A DNA stretch of 47,404 nucleotides, from positions 1-47,404 of the forward strand of contig JAKSBN010000394.1 of assembly GCA_022361175.1 (NCBI GenBank). The letters run 5' to 3'. Under the pieces are notes generated by a model. The model was given only the letters and a program-made list of their open reading frames with translations, did no database searches and was not told where the DNA came from. Below, in pieces: positions 28,736-38,007 of the stretch. The DNA is from Pseudomonadota bacterium. Its GTDB lineage: Bacteria > Myxococcota_A > UBA9160 > UBA4427. Position numbers and translations under genes: made by a program. How positions within the stretch are numbered: the stretch's first letter is position 1; every line of letters begins with the position of its first letter.

Positions 28736-29500
28736 ATGCCGCGACCGTCCCGATCCAACCTGGAGCGTCTCCGCCGCCATCTCCGCCGCTGGGCCGGGGA
28801 GCGCGAAATCGAGCTGGACGGCGGCGACTGCGCGCAGCCGGCCACGGCGAATCTGCTGTGGCCCCTGCATCCCGAGTCGGAGGCGGAGTTGCTCGCGAAC
28901 GAGCCCGCCCTGCTGGGCGACGACCGCAAGCCCGGCGAGCTGGCCCGACTGGACTCCACTCTCGCCTTCGCCTGCAACGTGTTCGAGTTCTGGCGCCGCG
29001 CGGGGGCGCCCGTCTCGTACCCCGCGTGGCTCCCGGCAGGCACCCAGCTGTGGCTCGAGCCCGCGGGCGCGCTTCCCACGGCCGTGGCCGTGCGCCTGAC
29101 GGAGCCCTACGGCGGTTTGGACGACCGCGGAACGCCCGACCTCGACGACGACGCCGAGCGCTGGGCGGGGCTCTGGGGCTGCCGCGAGCTGGCCCGCGAA
29201 CGCGCCACCCATCCGGCCCGCTGGCAGCGGCTGGACGTGGGGCGCTTGCTGGAGGCGGCCGTGTCGCTCACGCGCCGTCACGGACCGCGGGGGTTTCGCC
29301 TGCTGTTGTTGTGGGTCGACTGCGGGGGGCGCGAAGCCCGCGAGCTGCGCCGCGAGATCGATCGCCTGCGCATGCGCATCGGGGGCGAGGTGGAGTTCGC
29401 AGCCGCCGAGCTTCGCCAATGGACTGCCTTGCTGGGATCCACCCCCGCCGGGGCCGACTGGCGCCAGGCGCTGGAAGCGCGCTACTGCCTGCCCGAGTGA
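28736..29500 (+). CDS. Conserved protein, tentatively PGN_0703-like (PD-(D/E)XK type)
   Basis: A 254-residue soluble protein; GGAGGAG lies upstream of ATG 28736, and an in-frame start at 28673 is possible. I cannot name it firmly. Layout resembles PGN_0703-like putative restriction-endonuclease-fold proteins: an N-terminal helix set with [13 protein letters not shown], the [15 protein letters not shown] helix, and a C-terminal [19 protein letters not shown] segment followed by a charged helix. No full catalytic triad can be assigned by eye. It lies between a protease gene and msrP with no partner methylase. Confidence 0.4.
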   Translation: MPRPSRSNLERLRRHLRRWAGEREIELDGGDCAQPATANLLWPLHPESEAELLANEPALLGDDRKPGELARLDSTLAFACNVFEFWRRAGAPVSYPAWLPAGTQLWLEPAGALPTAVAVRLTEPYGGLDDRGTPDLDDDAERWAGLWGCRELARERATHPARWQRLDVGRLLEAAVSLTRRHGPRGFRLLLLWVDCGGREARELRREIDRLRMRIGGEVEFAAAELRQWTALLGSTPAGADWRQALEARYCLPE

Positions 29501-29534
29501 AACGGCGCGCGGGGGTCAGCATCTGAAACCCTGT

Positions 29535-30536
29535 GTGTCCCCGGCGCCTTTGCGCCTCGAGCGAGGGCAGTACGTGCGCAAGTGGGAAGACATCCCCGCC
29601 AGTGAAATCACGGATCTGGCGCTCTTCCTGCGGCGCCGCGAGTTCCTCCGCAGCGCGGCGGCCGGCGCGGCCGGTCTTTTGGCGAGCGCCTGCGGCAGCG
29701 CGGACCCGGCGGTGGCCGCCGCCCCTGCGCGCGGTGAACCCATCACGGGCGTGCGCCCGGGACCGGCGGCCTTCGGCACCGACGAGCCCCCCAACCGCTT
29801 CGCCGACGCGGCCAGCTACAACAACTTCTACGAGTTCGGTACCGACAAGTCGGATCCGGCAAAGTACGCCCACAGCCTCCGGACCAAGCCCTGGTCGGTC
29901 GCCATCGAGGGCGAGGTCGCCAAGCCGGGCGTGGTCCCGCTGGAGACGCTGTTGGCGCCGCACCCGCTGGAGGAACGCGTGTATCGGCTGCGCTGCGTGG
30001 AAGCCTGGTCGATGGTCGTCCCCTGGATCGGCTTTCCGCTGGGCGACCTGCTGGCGCGCTTCGAGCCCACGTCGAAGGCCAAGTACGTGGCCTTCGAAAC
30101 GCTCCACGACCCCGAGCAGATGCCCGGCCAGCGCCGCCGCGTGCTCGACTGGCCCTATCGCGAGGCGCTGCGCATGGACGAGGCCATGCACCCGCTCACC
30201 ATCCTGGCGGTCGGCATGTACGGCCACGTGCTTCCCAACCAGAACGGCGCGCCGCTGCGGTTGGTGGTGCCGTGGAAGTACGGCTTCAAGAGCATCAAGT
30301 CGATCGTGCGGATCCGGTTGCGGGAAACGCAACCCCCCACTTCGTGGAACGCGTCGGCGCCGCGCGAGTACGGCTTCCTGTCCAACGTGAACCCGGAGGT
30401 CGACCACCCGCGCTGGAGCCAGAAGAAGGAGCGCCGCCTGGGCGAGTTCCGCCGCCGTCCGACGCTGCCCTTCAACGGCTACGCCGAGCACGTGGCCGGC
30501 CTCTACGCGGGGATCGATCTCCGCAAGCACTTCTGA
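29535..30536 (+). CDS. msrP: Protein-methionine-sulfoxide reductase catalytic subunit MsrP
   Basis: A 333-residue protein from GTG 29535. A twin-arginine signal ([12 protein letters not shown], about 33-44) targets it to the periplasm after cofactor insertion. The sulfite-oxidase-fold molybdopterin domain follows, with the Mo-ligating Cys154 in [10 protein letters not shown] and the family motifs [27 protein letters not shown] and [10 protein letters not shown]. It reduces methionine sulfoxide in oxidized envelope proteins using electrons from MsrQ, encoded immediately downstream. Length and motif order match the family. Confidence 0.95.
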   Translation: MSPAPLRLERGQYVRKWEDIPASEITDLALFLRRREFLRSAAAGAAGLLASACGSADPAVAAAPARGEPITGVRPGPAAFGTDEPPNRFADAASYNNFYEFGTDKSDPAKYAHSLRTKPWSVAIEGEVAKPGVVPLETLLAPHPLEERVYRLRCVEAWSMVVPWIGFPLGDLLARFEPTSKAKYVAFETLHDPEQMPGQRRRVLDWPYREALRMDEAMHPLTILAVGMYGHVLPNQNGAPLRLVVPWKYGFKSIKSIVRIRLRETQPPTSWNASAPREYGFLSNVNPEVDHPRWSQKKERRLGEFRRRPTLPFNGYAEHVAGLYAGIDLRKHF

Positions 30537-30544
30537 CCCAGCCC

Positions 30545-31135
30545 GTGGAGACGCGCCGGCTGCAGCGACTCCTGCCGGCCGCGGTCGTCGGGCTCGCCTG
30601 CGTGCCGGCGCTCGCGCTGGCCGTCCGCGCGCTCCGCGGCAGTCTGGGCGCCAACCCGGTCGAAACCCTGACGCACGAGACCGGCGAGTGGACGCTGCGC
30701 TTCCTGCTGGCGTGCCTGGCCGTCACGCCGCTGCGGCGCAGCCTGCGCTGGCCCGGCCTGGCGCCGTACCGGCGGACGTTCGGCCTGTTGGCGTTCGCCT
30801 ATGCGTGCCTGCACTTCAGCACCTGGTTGATGCTCGACCTGGCCTTCGACCTCACCCAGGTGCTGGAGGACGTCGTCGAGCGGCCGTACATCACGGCGGG
30901 ATTCGGCGGCTTCCTGCTGCTCTGTCCCCTGGCGCTGACCTCGACCCGCGGCTGGCAGCGCCGCTTGGGCCGACGCTGGCTGGCGCTGCACCGGCTCGCC
31001 TACGCCGCGGGCGTGCTGGGCGTGCTGCACTTCCTGTGGTTGGTGAAGGCGGATCTGCGCGAACCGCTGGTCTACGCGAGCGTGCTGGCGGGGCTACTGC
31101 TCGCGCGCGCGCTCCGACTCGGGCGGACGCCCTGA
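30545..31135 (+). CDS. msrQ: MsrQ heme-binding membrane subunit
   Basis: A 196-residue protein from GTG 30545, eight bases after msrP. It has about six membrane helices of the ferric-reductase-like transmembrane type, with His residues in ACLHFSTW, LHRLAYAAG and GVLHFLWLVKAD placed to bind b-type heme. MsrQ passes electrons from the quinone pool or flavin reductase to MsrP. Its last 42 bases overlap the end of the oppositely oriented BASS transporter gene. Confidence 0.92.
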   Translation: METRRLQRLLPAAVVGLACVPALALAVRALRGSLGANPVETLTHETGEWTLRFLLACLAVTPLRRSLRWPGLAPYRRTFGLLAFAYACLHFSTWLMLDLAFDLTQVLEDVVERPYITAGFGGFLLLCPLALTSTRGWQRRLGRRWLALHRLAYAAGVLGVLHFLWLVKADLREPLVYASVLAGLLLARALRLGRTP

Positions 31136-32023
31136 CCAGAACGCCGCCAAGGCGGACCCGGAGAGGTTGTGCCACACGCTGAAGAGGGCGCCGGGCAGTG
31201 CGGCGGCCGGCCCCAGGTGCAAGGTGGCCAACACCACCGCCAGGCCGGAATTCTGCATGCCGACTTCGATGCCGAGTGTCCGCGCCTCGCGCTCGTGTCG
31301 TCCCAACACCCGGGCCGCGCCGTAGCCCGCGCCGAGGCCCGCCAGGTTGTGAAGCGCCACCGCCAGGGCGACCGGGCCCGAAAGCGCAACGACGCGGTCG
31401 CGGTTCATCGCCACCACGATGGCGATCAAGAGCACGATCACCGCCATCGAAACCAGCGGCAGCGCGGCCACGACGCGTTCCAGGCGCGCCCCCCACCAGC
31501 GGTTCACGAGCATCCCCAGCGCCACGGGCACCAGCACCACCCGCGCGATGCTGGCGATCATCCCGAGCACGTCCACCGACACGGTCCGGCCGGCGTAGAA
31601 GTCGGTGAGCAGCGGCGTCAGCGCCACGGCGAGCAGAGTCGAGAGCGCCGTCAACGCGATCGAAAGCGCCACGTCGGCCCGGGCCAACAGGCACACCACG
31701 TTGGACGCCGTGCCGCCGGGCGCGCTCCCCACCAGCACCAAGCCGGCCAGCAGCTCGGGCGGCAGCGTCAGGCCGCGCGCAATCGCGTAGGCCAAGAACG
31801 GCATGAGCCCGAACTGGAGCGCGGCCCCCAACGCCAGCACTCCGGGCCGCTTGGCGACGGCGGCAAAGTCGCCGGGCTTGAGCGTGGCGCCCATCCCGAA
31901 CATCACGACCCCGAGCATGGGCACGATGCCCGGCTGCAGAGCCGCAAACCCCGTCGGCCAGGCCAGCGCCAGCGCCGAGCCCGCCAGGGCCAGCGCGGGA
32001 AAGAGCCGGGTGGCCGGCGTCAG
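31094..32023 (-). CDS. Bile acid:sodium symporter (BASS/SBF) family transporter
   Basis: About 309 residues and nine to ten helices. Features: MLGVVMFGMGATLKPGDF, LVLVGSAPGGTASNVV, and GMQNSGLAVVLATLH, which are the conserved BASS segments around the Na+ sites. There is no ATG, GTG or TTG close to the expected start. The first codon that gives a normal N-terminus is CTG at 32021-32023, overlapping the TGA of the upstream peroxidase gene (CTGA). Upstream frame extension only gives Arg/Gly-rich antisense-like sequence. Expected role: Na+-coupled uptake of an organic anion. The 3' end overlaps msrQ by 42 bases on the opposite strand. Confidence 0.8.
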   Translation of the reverse strand: MTPATRLFPALALAGSALALAWPTGFAALQPGIVPMLGVVMFGMGATLKPGDFAAVAKRPGVLALGAALQFGLMPFLAYAIARGLTLPPELLAGLVLVGSAPGGTASNVVCLLARADVALSIALTALSTLLAVALTPLLTDFYAGRTVSVDVLGMIASIARVVLVPVALGMLVNRWWGARLERVVAALPLVSMAVIVLLIAIVVAMNRDRVVALSGPVALAVALHNLAGLGAGYGAARVLGRHEREARTLGIEVGMQNSGLAVVLATLHLGPAAALPGALFSVWHNLSGSALAAFWSGRPPESERAREQ

Positions 32024-33117
32024 CTCGGGTCCGGTGCCGGCGTGTCGGGCCCGCTGGCCGGGAGTTCCGGAGCGGCCGCCAGGTCGGGGTCCACGGTTCC
32101 GGTCAGACTCTCCAGAAAGGCCACCAGCTGCCGCACCTGCGACTCGCTCAGATCCACGCCCAGCTGGTGATGCCCCATCAGCCGCACGGCTTCCGCCAAC
32201 TCGGTGACGCTGCCGTCGTGGAACCAGGGACCCGTTTCGGCCACGTTGCGAAGCGAGGGCACCTTGAAGACGCCGCGGTCCGCCTCGTTGCCCGTGACGG
32301 CGAAGCGGCCCACGTCGCTCGTCTCGAACGGTCGCACCAGCCCGAGCTTGCGGTAGAGACTTCCCCCCACGGCCGGCCCCATGTGGCAGGTGATGCACCC
32401 TACGGTCAGAAACGTCTCCAGGCCGGCCTGCTGCTCGGCGCTGAGGGCGCTTGCATCGCCGGCCAAGAACGCATCCAGCGGACCGGGCGTCAGCAGCTGG
32501 CGCTCGAAAGCGCCGATGGCCACGGCCATGTGGTCGAAGCTCACCGGCTCGGGGGCGTCGGGAAAGGCGGCCTCGAAAGCCGGGCGATAGCCGGGAATCG
32601 ACCGCAGCACCGCCTCCGCAGCGGCCACATCCGGCAGCGCCATCTCGATGGGGTTCAAGACGGGCCCCTTGGCCTGTTCCTCCACGTCGGCGGCGCGACC
32701 GTCCCAGAACTGCGCCACGTGGAGCGACGCGTTCAGCACGGTCGGCGCGTTGCGATCGCCACGCTGGCCCCGGTGACCAGCGGAGGTGGCGTCGCCGTCC
32801 ACCCCAAACCGGTCCAGCTGGTGGCAGCTGGCGCAGGAGACGTCGTGGTTCTTGGAGAGCCGCGCGTCGTGATAGAGCTGGCGCCCCAGGGCGACACGCG
32901 CGGCTGCCACGCCCTCGGCCGCCGCAGGCGGGGTGGGCAGGGCACCCAGGGCCGAGTTCGCTCGCTCCGCGAGCCCCGGGGCGGAGTCCGGCGAAAGCTC
33001 GGGGGCCGACGCCTCCTCCGGCGGAGCGGGTTCCGAGCACGCGAGCGCCAGCGCGAACACCAGCACCGAGAGGCCGGGGAGCCCCTCCACACGAACATCG
33101 TTCCTGCTTCTCTTCAC
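32020..33117 (-). CDS. Diheme cytochrome c peroxidase (CcpA/MauG family) lipoprotein
   Basis: A 365-residue protein from GTG 33117 with AGGAGA upstream. The N-terminus has a short hydrophobic run and a LALAC lipobox (Cys27). Two heme sites are present, CASCH (95-99) and CITCH (241-245), with family motifs ALGRQLYHDARLS, NAPTVLNASLH, FWDGRA and a KVPSLRNVAETGPWFHDGSV segment. Periplasmic enzymes of this family reduce H2O2 with electrons from small cytochromes, or oxidize amines or other substrates (MauG). It shares a 4-base junction with the BASS gene. Confidence 0.9.
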   Translation of the reverse strand: MKRSRNDVRVEGLPGLSVLVFALALACSEPAPPEEASAPELSPDSAPGLAERANSALGALPTPPAAAEGVAAARVALGRQLYHDARLSKNHDVSCASCHQLDRFGVDGDATSAGHRGQRGDRNAPTVLNASLHVAQFWDGRAADVEEQAKGPVLNPIEMALPDVAAAEAVLRSIPGYRPAFEAAFPDAPEPVSFDHMAVAIGAFERQLLTPGPLDAFLAGDASALSAEQQAGLETFLTVGCITCHMGPAVGGSLYRKLGLVRPFETSDVGRFAVTGNEADRGVFKVPSLRNVAETGPWFHDGSVTELAEAVRLMGHHQLGVDLSESQVRQLVAFLESLTGTVDPDLAAAPELPASGPDTPAPDPS

Positions 33118-33448
33118 GCCTGTCTCCTTCCCGTACCTCGGTGCCCGTACCTCGGTGCCGCGATCGATGCCGCAGCCCGGCCCGCTTGTCTCACGGGGAC
33201 TGCGGAAAGCGCGCGCTGACGGCGCCTTCGGGGCACCCCGTTCGAGCCAGAACGTGTAGCGCCCCGCCGGCGTGGGGCCCAATCGGTTCGTCTGATCGCA
33301 TCGATCGCGATCTCCGATCGATCCGGCCTCGTCCGCGCCGTCGCTTGCTGTCGGGGGCAAGGGCCGTCACCCTACGGCGCATGCTCCGGAAAGCGACGGC
33401 CACGGCGCGGCCCCGCAGTGGGCCCGTCTCGGGCGCGGAGGGCCGTCG
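33118..33448. other. Intergenic region, 331 bp, divergent
   Basis: Lies between the leftward peroxidase and the rightward TraB-family gene. It holds a 14-bp tandem duplication near the peroxidase start and several overlapping GATCGATC-type palindromes around 33297-33326. No promoter could be assigned with confidence and no gene is present. Confidence 0.5.
33130..33157. repeat. 14-bp tandem duplication upstream of the cytochrome c peroxidase gene
   Basis: CCCGTACCTCGGTG occurs twice in tandem (33130-33143 and 33144-33157), ending 12 bases upstream of the GTG start of the peroxidase gene. Confidence 0.9.
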
Positions 33449-34651
33449 ATGAGCGATGCCGGCCAGACGGCCGCCGAGGCGCGCGGCTACCCGCGCGACG
33501 TGCACATCCTCACGCTCGATGGGCGCGAGATCATCCTGATCGGGACGGCCCACGTCTCGCGGGAGTCCGCGGACCTCGTGCGCGACGTGATCGAGAAGGA
33601 ACGGCCCGACGTCGTCTGCATCGAGCTGGATCCGCGGCGCTTCGAGGCGCTCTCCGAGAAGAACCGGTTCGAGTCGCTGGATCTGCGTCAGATCATCCGC
33701 CAACAGCAGCTCACGACACTGTTCGCCAACCTGCTGTTGGCCTCCTATCAGAAGAAGCTCGGGGGCAAACTGGGCGTGACCCCGGGAGCGGAGCTGCTGG
33801 AGGCCGCGCAGACGGCGGCCAAGCTCGACATCCCCGTCGCGCTCTGCGATCGGGACATCCGCATCACCCTGCGCCGCGCCTGGCGCGCGATGTCCTTCTG
33901 GAAGAAGTCGCTGCTGGCTTCCAATCTCATGGTGGGAAGCCTCGAACGGCCCGACCTGGACGAGGAGGAGCTGCGCCGCATTCGCGAGCAGGACGTGTTG
34001 AGCGAGTTGATGCAGGAGCTCGGCGAAGCGATGCCGGACTTGAAGCGGGTCCTGATCGACGAGCGCGACGCCTACCTGGCGCACAAGATCCTCGAATCCG
34101 ACGGCCGACGCATCGTGGCGGTCGTCGGCGCCGGACACGTCCAGGGCATGTTGGACGCCCTGCGCGAACGCCGCGAGGCCGACCTGGCGGAGCTCGAGCA
34201 CGTCCCGCCGGTCTCGCCGGCCTGGAAGTGGGTGGGCTGGAGCGTCCCCACCCTGATTCTCGGCTCACTGGCCTGGATCGGGTGGAGCCAGGGCGCGGAC
34301 GCGGTGCGCGAGAACGCCCAGTTCTGGTTTCTGGCCAACGCCGTGCCCTGCGCCCTGGGCGCGGTGGCGGCCATGGCCCACCCGGCCACCGTGGCCGCGG
34401 GCTTCATGGCGGCGCCTTTCACGAGCCTGACGCCCGTCATTGGAGCCGGATACGTCGCCGCCTTCGTTCAAGTGTGGTTCACACCCCCCGTCGTCAATGA
34501 GTTCCAGAGCGTGGGCGACGACGTCTCGAGGCCCCGACGCTGGTGGGGCAACCGCCTGCTGCGGGTGTTTCTCGTCTTCGTCTTCACCACCCTGGGAAGT
34601 CTTCTGGGCAACTTCGTGGGAGGAGCCGAGATCTTGAGCCAGCTTTTCTGA
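33449..34651 (+). CDS. TraB/PrgY/GumN-family membrane protein
   Basis: A 400-residue protein with GGAGGG before its ATG. The N-terminal soluble domain carries the family motifs LIGTAHVSRESADLV, VVCIELDPRRFEAL and VVGAGHVQGM, which form a Tiki/TraB-type fold with conserved Glu and His residues often considered metalloprotease-like. The C-terminal 150 residues hold about four membrane helices. Bacterial members include PrgY, which limits peptide pheromone activity; the role here is unknown. Standing alone, divergent from the peroxidase gene. Confidence 0.85.
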   Translation: MSDAGQTAAEARGYPRDVHILTLDGREIILIGTAHVSRESADLVRDVIEKERPDVVCIELDPRRFEALSEKNRFESLDLRQIIRQQQLTTLFANLLLASYQKKLGGKLGVTPGAELLEAAQTAAKLDIPVALCDRDIRITLRRAWRAMSFWKKSLLASNLMVGSLERPDLDEEELRRIREQDVLSELMQELGEAMPDLKRVLIDERDAYLAHKILESDGRRIVAVVGAGHVQGMLDALRERREADLAELEHVPPVSPAWKWVGWSVPTLILGSLAWIGWSQGADAVRENAQFWFLANAVPCALGAVAAMAHPATVAAGFMAAPFTSLTPVIGAGYVAAFVQVWFTPPVVNEFQSVGDDVSRPRRWWGNRLLRVFLVFVFTTLGSLLGNFVGGAEILSQLF

Positions 34652-34832
34652 TGGACGGTGCACAGGAGGCAGGACCCGGCGGGGGCTTCATCAAGCCGAG
34701 CTTCCGATCCGCCGATATCCCAACGAGTGTACCCGTGAGGCGGGCCCCGAACTCCATGACCAACCACACGACCTCCGCCGACCGCGGTCCGCGCGACTCG
34801 CTGTGGGGTCACTCCGTCGAGCGGACCCGCCC

Positions 34833-36194
34833 GTGACGGAGGCCCGTGCAGAGCTGCCGGATCGCGTGCCGCTCGGCTCGATCCTCGTCTACGCCCTCCC
34901 CGGCCTGGGGACCGGCTTCATCTTCTTTCTGGCCAGCATCTACCTGCTGAAGTACGCGACCGACGTGCTCTTGCTGTCTCCCGCGGTGATGGGCCTCCTG
35001 TTCGGGGCCTCGCGCGTGTGGGACGCGATCTCCGACCCCATGGCGGGCTCTCTGTCGGACCGCACCCAGTCCACCATGGGGCGGCGGCGCTCGTGGCTCC
35101 TGCTGGCCGCGGTGCCGATCGCCGTCACGAGCGTGCTGCTCTGGGCGCCACCGCGCTACTTGGAGGGAACCGCGCTGGCCCTCTGGATGGGCTTTTTCCT
35201 GTTCGCCCACTACACGGCGACGACCATGTACGCGGTGCCCCACGAGTCGCTGGGCGCGGAGCTCACCCGCAATCACCACGAGCGAACGCGGGTCTTCGGC
35301 GTTCGCCACGTGGTCCACACCTTCGGAATCTTCCTGGCGGTCGGCGGCCTTGCCCTGCTGAACAGCTCGGACGATCCCCGCACCACCGCGCGCGATCTCA
35401 TGTTAGCGGCGGGGGCGCTCACGATCGTGCTGTCGTGCATCGCCGTCTGGCGGCTGCGCGAGCCCAGCGAGCACCAGGGCCGGGGCGGCAGAAGCGTGCT
35501 GGGCGGCGTTCGCGACGTCCTCCGCAACCCCCACGCCCGCATCCTGCTGATCGTGTTCGCCATCGAGACCATCGGCACGTCGACCCTGGCCGCCCTGGTA
35601 CCCTACGTGATGCAGTACGTGGTGATGCGCACCGACCTGACGCCCCTCGTGCTGTCGCTGTTTCTGGGACCCGCGATCCTGTTCGTCCCGGTCTGGATCG
35701 TCGTCTCCCGCCGCGTGGGCAAGAAGCGGCTGTGGGCCATCTCCATGGCGGCCATGGCCGTGGCGTTCTCCGGGCTCTTCTTCATCGGGCCGGGGGACAT
35801 CGTTCCGATCGCGGTGCTGGCCTGTATCGCGGGCATCGGCAGCGGCCTGGGAAACGTCGTCGGGCCCTCGATCCAAGCGGACATCATCGACTACGACGAG
35901 TACCAGACCGGCGAGCGCAAGGAGGGAGCCTACTTCGCGCTGTGGAACTTCGTCCGCAAGAGCGGCACGGGCCTGACCCTGGCGCTCACCGGCTTCATGC
36001 TGGAGATCTCGGGCTTCGTTCCCAACGTGGAGCAGAGCGAGGAGACGAAGCTCGCGCTGCGAGCGCTGGTAGGGCTCTTCCCGGGCGGCTGCTACGTGAT
36101 CGGAACGCTGCTCTTCCTGCGTTTCCGCTTCACCCAGGACGAGCACGCGCGGGTCCAGGAGGAGCTCCTCGCGCGCCGCGACCCACGGGCCTGA
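34833..36194 (+). CDS. GPH/MelB-type MFS sugar:cation symporter
   Basis: A 453-residue, 12-helix protein. GTG 34833 is preferred; GTG 34803 in the same frame is an alternative, and neither has a clear ribosome site. Family features: DVLLLSPAVMGLLFGASRVWDAISDPMAG, where the two Asp residues match the MelB cation site, then GSLSDRTQSTMGRRRSW, and DIIDYDEYQTGERKEGAYFA in the C-terminal half. It probably imports a glycoside or other small metabolite with H+ or Na+. Confidence 0.85.
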   Translation: MTEARAELPDRVPLGSILVYALPGLGTGFIFFLASIYLLKYATDVLLLSPAVMGLLFGASRVWDAISDPMAGSLSDRTQSTMGRRRSWLLLAAVPIAVTSVLLWAPPRYLEGTALALWMGFFLFAHYTATTMYAVPHESLGAELTRNHHERTRVFGVRHVVHTFGIFLAVGGLALLNSSDDPRTTARDLMLAAGALTIVLSCIAVWRLREPSEHQGRGGRSVLGGVRDVLRNPHARILLIVFAIETIGTSTLAALVPYVMQYVVMRTDLTPLVLSLFLGPAILFVPVWIVVSRRVGKKRLWAISMAAMAVAFSGLFFIGPGDIVPIAVLACIAGIGSGLGNVVGPSIQADIIDYDEYQTGERKEGAYFALWNFVRKSGTGLTLALTGFMLEISGFVPNVEQSEETKLALRALVGLFPGGCYVIGTLLFLRFRFTQDEHARVQEELLARRDPRA

Positions 36195-36204
36195 CGAGAT
36201 CCCG

Positions 36205-36525
36205 ATGCGGGTCGACTTCACGAAAGGCCGCGACTCCGACGCCGTCTCGATCGAGCGGGCGGACGGGACGGTCGCCGCGACGCGCTTTCCGAAGAAGGGC
36301 CCGGTTCCGCACGACGCGATTCACCTGCTCGTAGAGGAGGAGCTGGGTCTGAGCCGGGCGTTCTGGGGCCGGGTTGCGGCCGGCGCGCATCCGGAGGACA
36401 TCGCCACCCCGACGCTGGCGGATCCGCCGCTGGCCTCGATTCGGCGGCGCCTGGCGGAGCTGCGCGCCGCGTGGGACGGCACCGTCCTCGGCGACCGGCT
36501 CCGCCTCGAGTGGGACGACGAGTGA
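36205..36525 (+). CDS. Small conserved protein of unknown function
   Basis: A 106-residue soluble protein starting eleven bases after the symporter gene. It has an N-terminal beta-rich half (MRVDFTKGRDSDAVSIER) and a VPHDAIHLLVEEELGLSRAFWGRVAAG helix whose pattern I associate with a family of small bacterial proteins of unknown function. Codon use is typical for this genome. The stop TGA overlaps the GTG start of the next gene (GTGA), so the two are translationally coupled. Confidence 0.7.
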   Translation: MRVDFTKGRDSDAVSIERADGTVAATRFPKKGPVPHDAIHLLVEEELGLSRAFWGRVAAGAHPEDIATPTLADPPLASIRRRLAELRAAWDGTVLGDRLRLEWDDE

Positions 36526-37730
36526 CGCGGCTGCGACGCCCGGCTGCACTCGTCGCGGCTCTCGCCTGCGCCCTCTTCGGCGGAACCGCCGGCTGCCGGG
36601 ACGCCCCGGAGACCCCTTCTCACGTCATCGTGCTGTCGCTGGACGGGTTGCGACACGATGCGGCCGACACCCCGGGGCTCGCTGGGCTCGCGCGCATGCA
36701 GCGGGAAGGAGCGCGGGCGGAGCGACTCACACCCGTCATGCCGTCGACGACGTTTCCGAACCACGTCGCACTGGCGACGGGCACTTTTGCGGATCGCCAC
36801 GGCATCGTGGACAACCGCTTCCTGGACCGGAAGCGCGGCCTCTTCGCCTATGAGAACGACGCGAGCTGGCTCGAGGCCGAGCCCATCTGGGTGGCGGCCG
36901 AGCGCCAGGGCGTGCGGTCGGCCGTGTTCTTCTGGGTCGGCTCGGAGAGCGACTGGCAGGGCATCGGGGCCAGCGACCGGCGCGCGCCGTTCGACGGCGC
37001 CGTCGGAGAGGACGAGAAGGTCGACCAGATCCTGCGCTGGCTCGACCGTCCGCCCCCCGCGCGCCCGCGCCTGATCCTGTCCTGGTGGCACGGCACGGAC
37101 CAGGTCGCACACCGCAGGGGCGCCGACCACCCGGACGTCGCACGACAACTCGCCGCCCAGGACAGAGCCCTGGCTCGGCTGCTCCTGGGGCTCGACCTGC
37201 GCGAGGCCTGGGCGTTCACCACCGTGCTGGTGGTGAGCGACCACGGCATGACGAACGTACACGAGTCCGTGTCGGTCGAGATCCCCCTGCGCGAGGCCGG
37301 CATCGCGGCGGAGGTCGTCGGCGGCCCCGCCGTCGCGCACGTGTTTCTGGAGGACGCGTCCGACCTCGAGGGAGCCCGCGCCGTCTTGAAGGGCGTCGCC
37401 GGCGTCGAGGTCCACGACCCCACCACGCTGCCCGCGCGTTGGCGACTCGGCCACCCCGATCGCACCGGAGACCTGATCGCCGTGACGAGCCCACCCCGTA
37501 CCTTCGTGCGTCCGCCGAAGGAGGGGCGCTTCACGCTGGGAATGCACGGCTACGACCCCGAGCTGCCGGACATGGGCGGCAGTTTTCTGGCCGTGGGTCG
37601 CGGAGTTTCCCCGGGCACGCGCCTGCAGAGGGTCCACGCCACACAGGTCGCGGCCACCGTTGCCCGTCTGCTCGACATCGATCCGCCCGCGCACAGCGAG
37701 GGCGAGCCCATCGCCGGCATCGTTCCCTAG
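36522..37730 (+). CDS. Nucleotide pyrophosphatase/phosphodiesterase (NPP, alkaline phosphatase superfamily) lipoprotein
   Basis: A 402-residue protein from GTG 36522, overlapping the previous stop by four bases. Signal sequence with a candidate lipidated Cys25 (GGTAGC). The NPP metal site is visible: Asp41 (LSLDGLRHD), nucleophile Thr77 (MPSTTFPNHVALATG), the Asp and His of WHGTDQVAH, the Asp-His of VVSDHGM, and His in GMHGYDP. It hydrolyses phosphodiester bonds in the periplasm or at the cell surface, on nucleotides or phospholipid headgroups. The small upstream protein may be a partner. Confidence 0.88.
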   Translation: MTRLRRPAALVAALACALFGGTAGCRDAPETPSHVIVLSLDGLRHDAADTPGLAGLARMQREGARAERLTPVMPSTTFPNHVALATGTFADRHGIVDNRFLDRKRGLFAYENDASWLEAEPIWVAAERQGVRSAVFFWVGSESDWQGIGASDRRAPFDGAVGEDEKVDQILRWLDRPPPARPRLILSWWHGTDQVAHRRGADHPDVARQLAAQDRALARLLLGLDLREAWAFTTVLVVSDHGMTNVHESVSVEIPLREAGIAAEVVGGPAVAHVFLEDASDLEGARAVLKGVAGVEVHDPTTLPARWRLGHPDRTGDLIAVTSPPRTFVRPPKEGRFTLGMHGYDPELPDMGGSFLAVGRGVSPGTRLQRVHATQVAATVARLLDIDPPAHSEGEPIAGIVP

Positions 37731-37975
37731 AGCTGCGTCTCTTTCCGCAAGCGACTCGAGAAGTCGCCTCGACGTTCGAACTCGTCCACCAAGCGTTCGT
37801 TCGCACGCTGCGCGAAATCCGCTGACCGATTCCACCGGATGAGTCCAACCCGACGCAGGAAGGCCTCGCAGCTCATGACGCGCCGGGGATAATCGGTTGC
37901 GGTCGTTTTCTCCGATTCGCGCAGAGACTCCACATGAGCCCGCTTCGCGTCACACAGCGAACCCTCCCCACTCAC
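37727..37975 (-). CDS. Possible small hypothetical protein
   Basis: An 82-codon frame from GTG 37975; an internal ATG at 37876 gives 49 residues. The residues read like real protein rather than the Arg/Ala-rich artefacts common here (for example LIRWNRSADFAQRANERLVD), and the stop overlaps the phosphodiesterase gene end by four bases. Third-position GC is lower than in neighbours, and no family is recognised. It could be a remnant. Confidence 0.25.
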   Translation of the reverse strand: MSGEGSLCDAKRAHVESLRESEKTTATDYPRRVMSCEAFLRRVGLIRWNRSADFAQRANERLVDEFERRGDFSSRLRKETQL

Positions 37976-38007
37976 TCGTCCTCCGTCGGGTCACGCGTTT
38001 GGATGTG

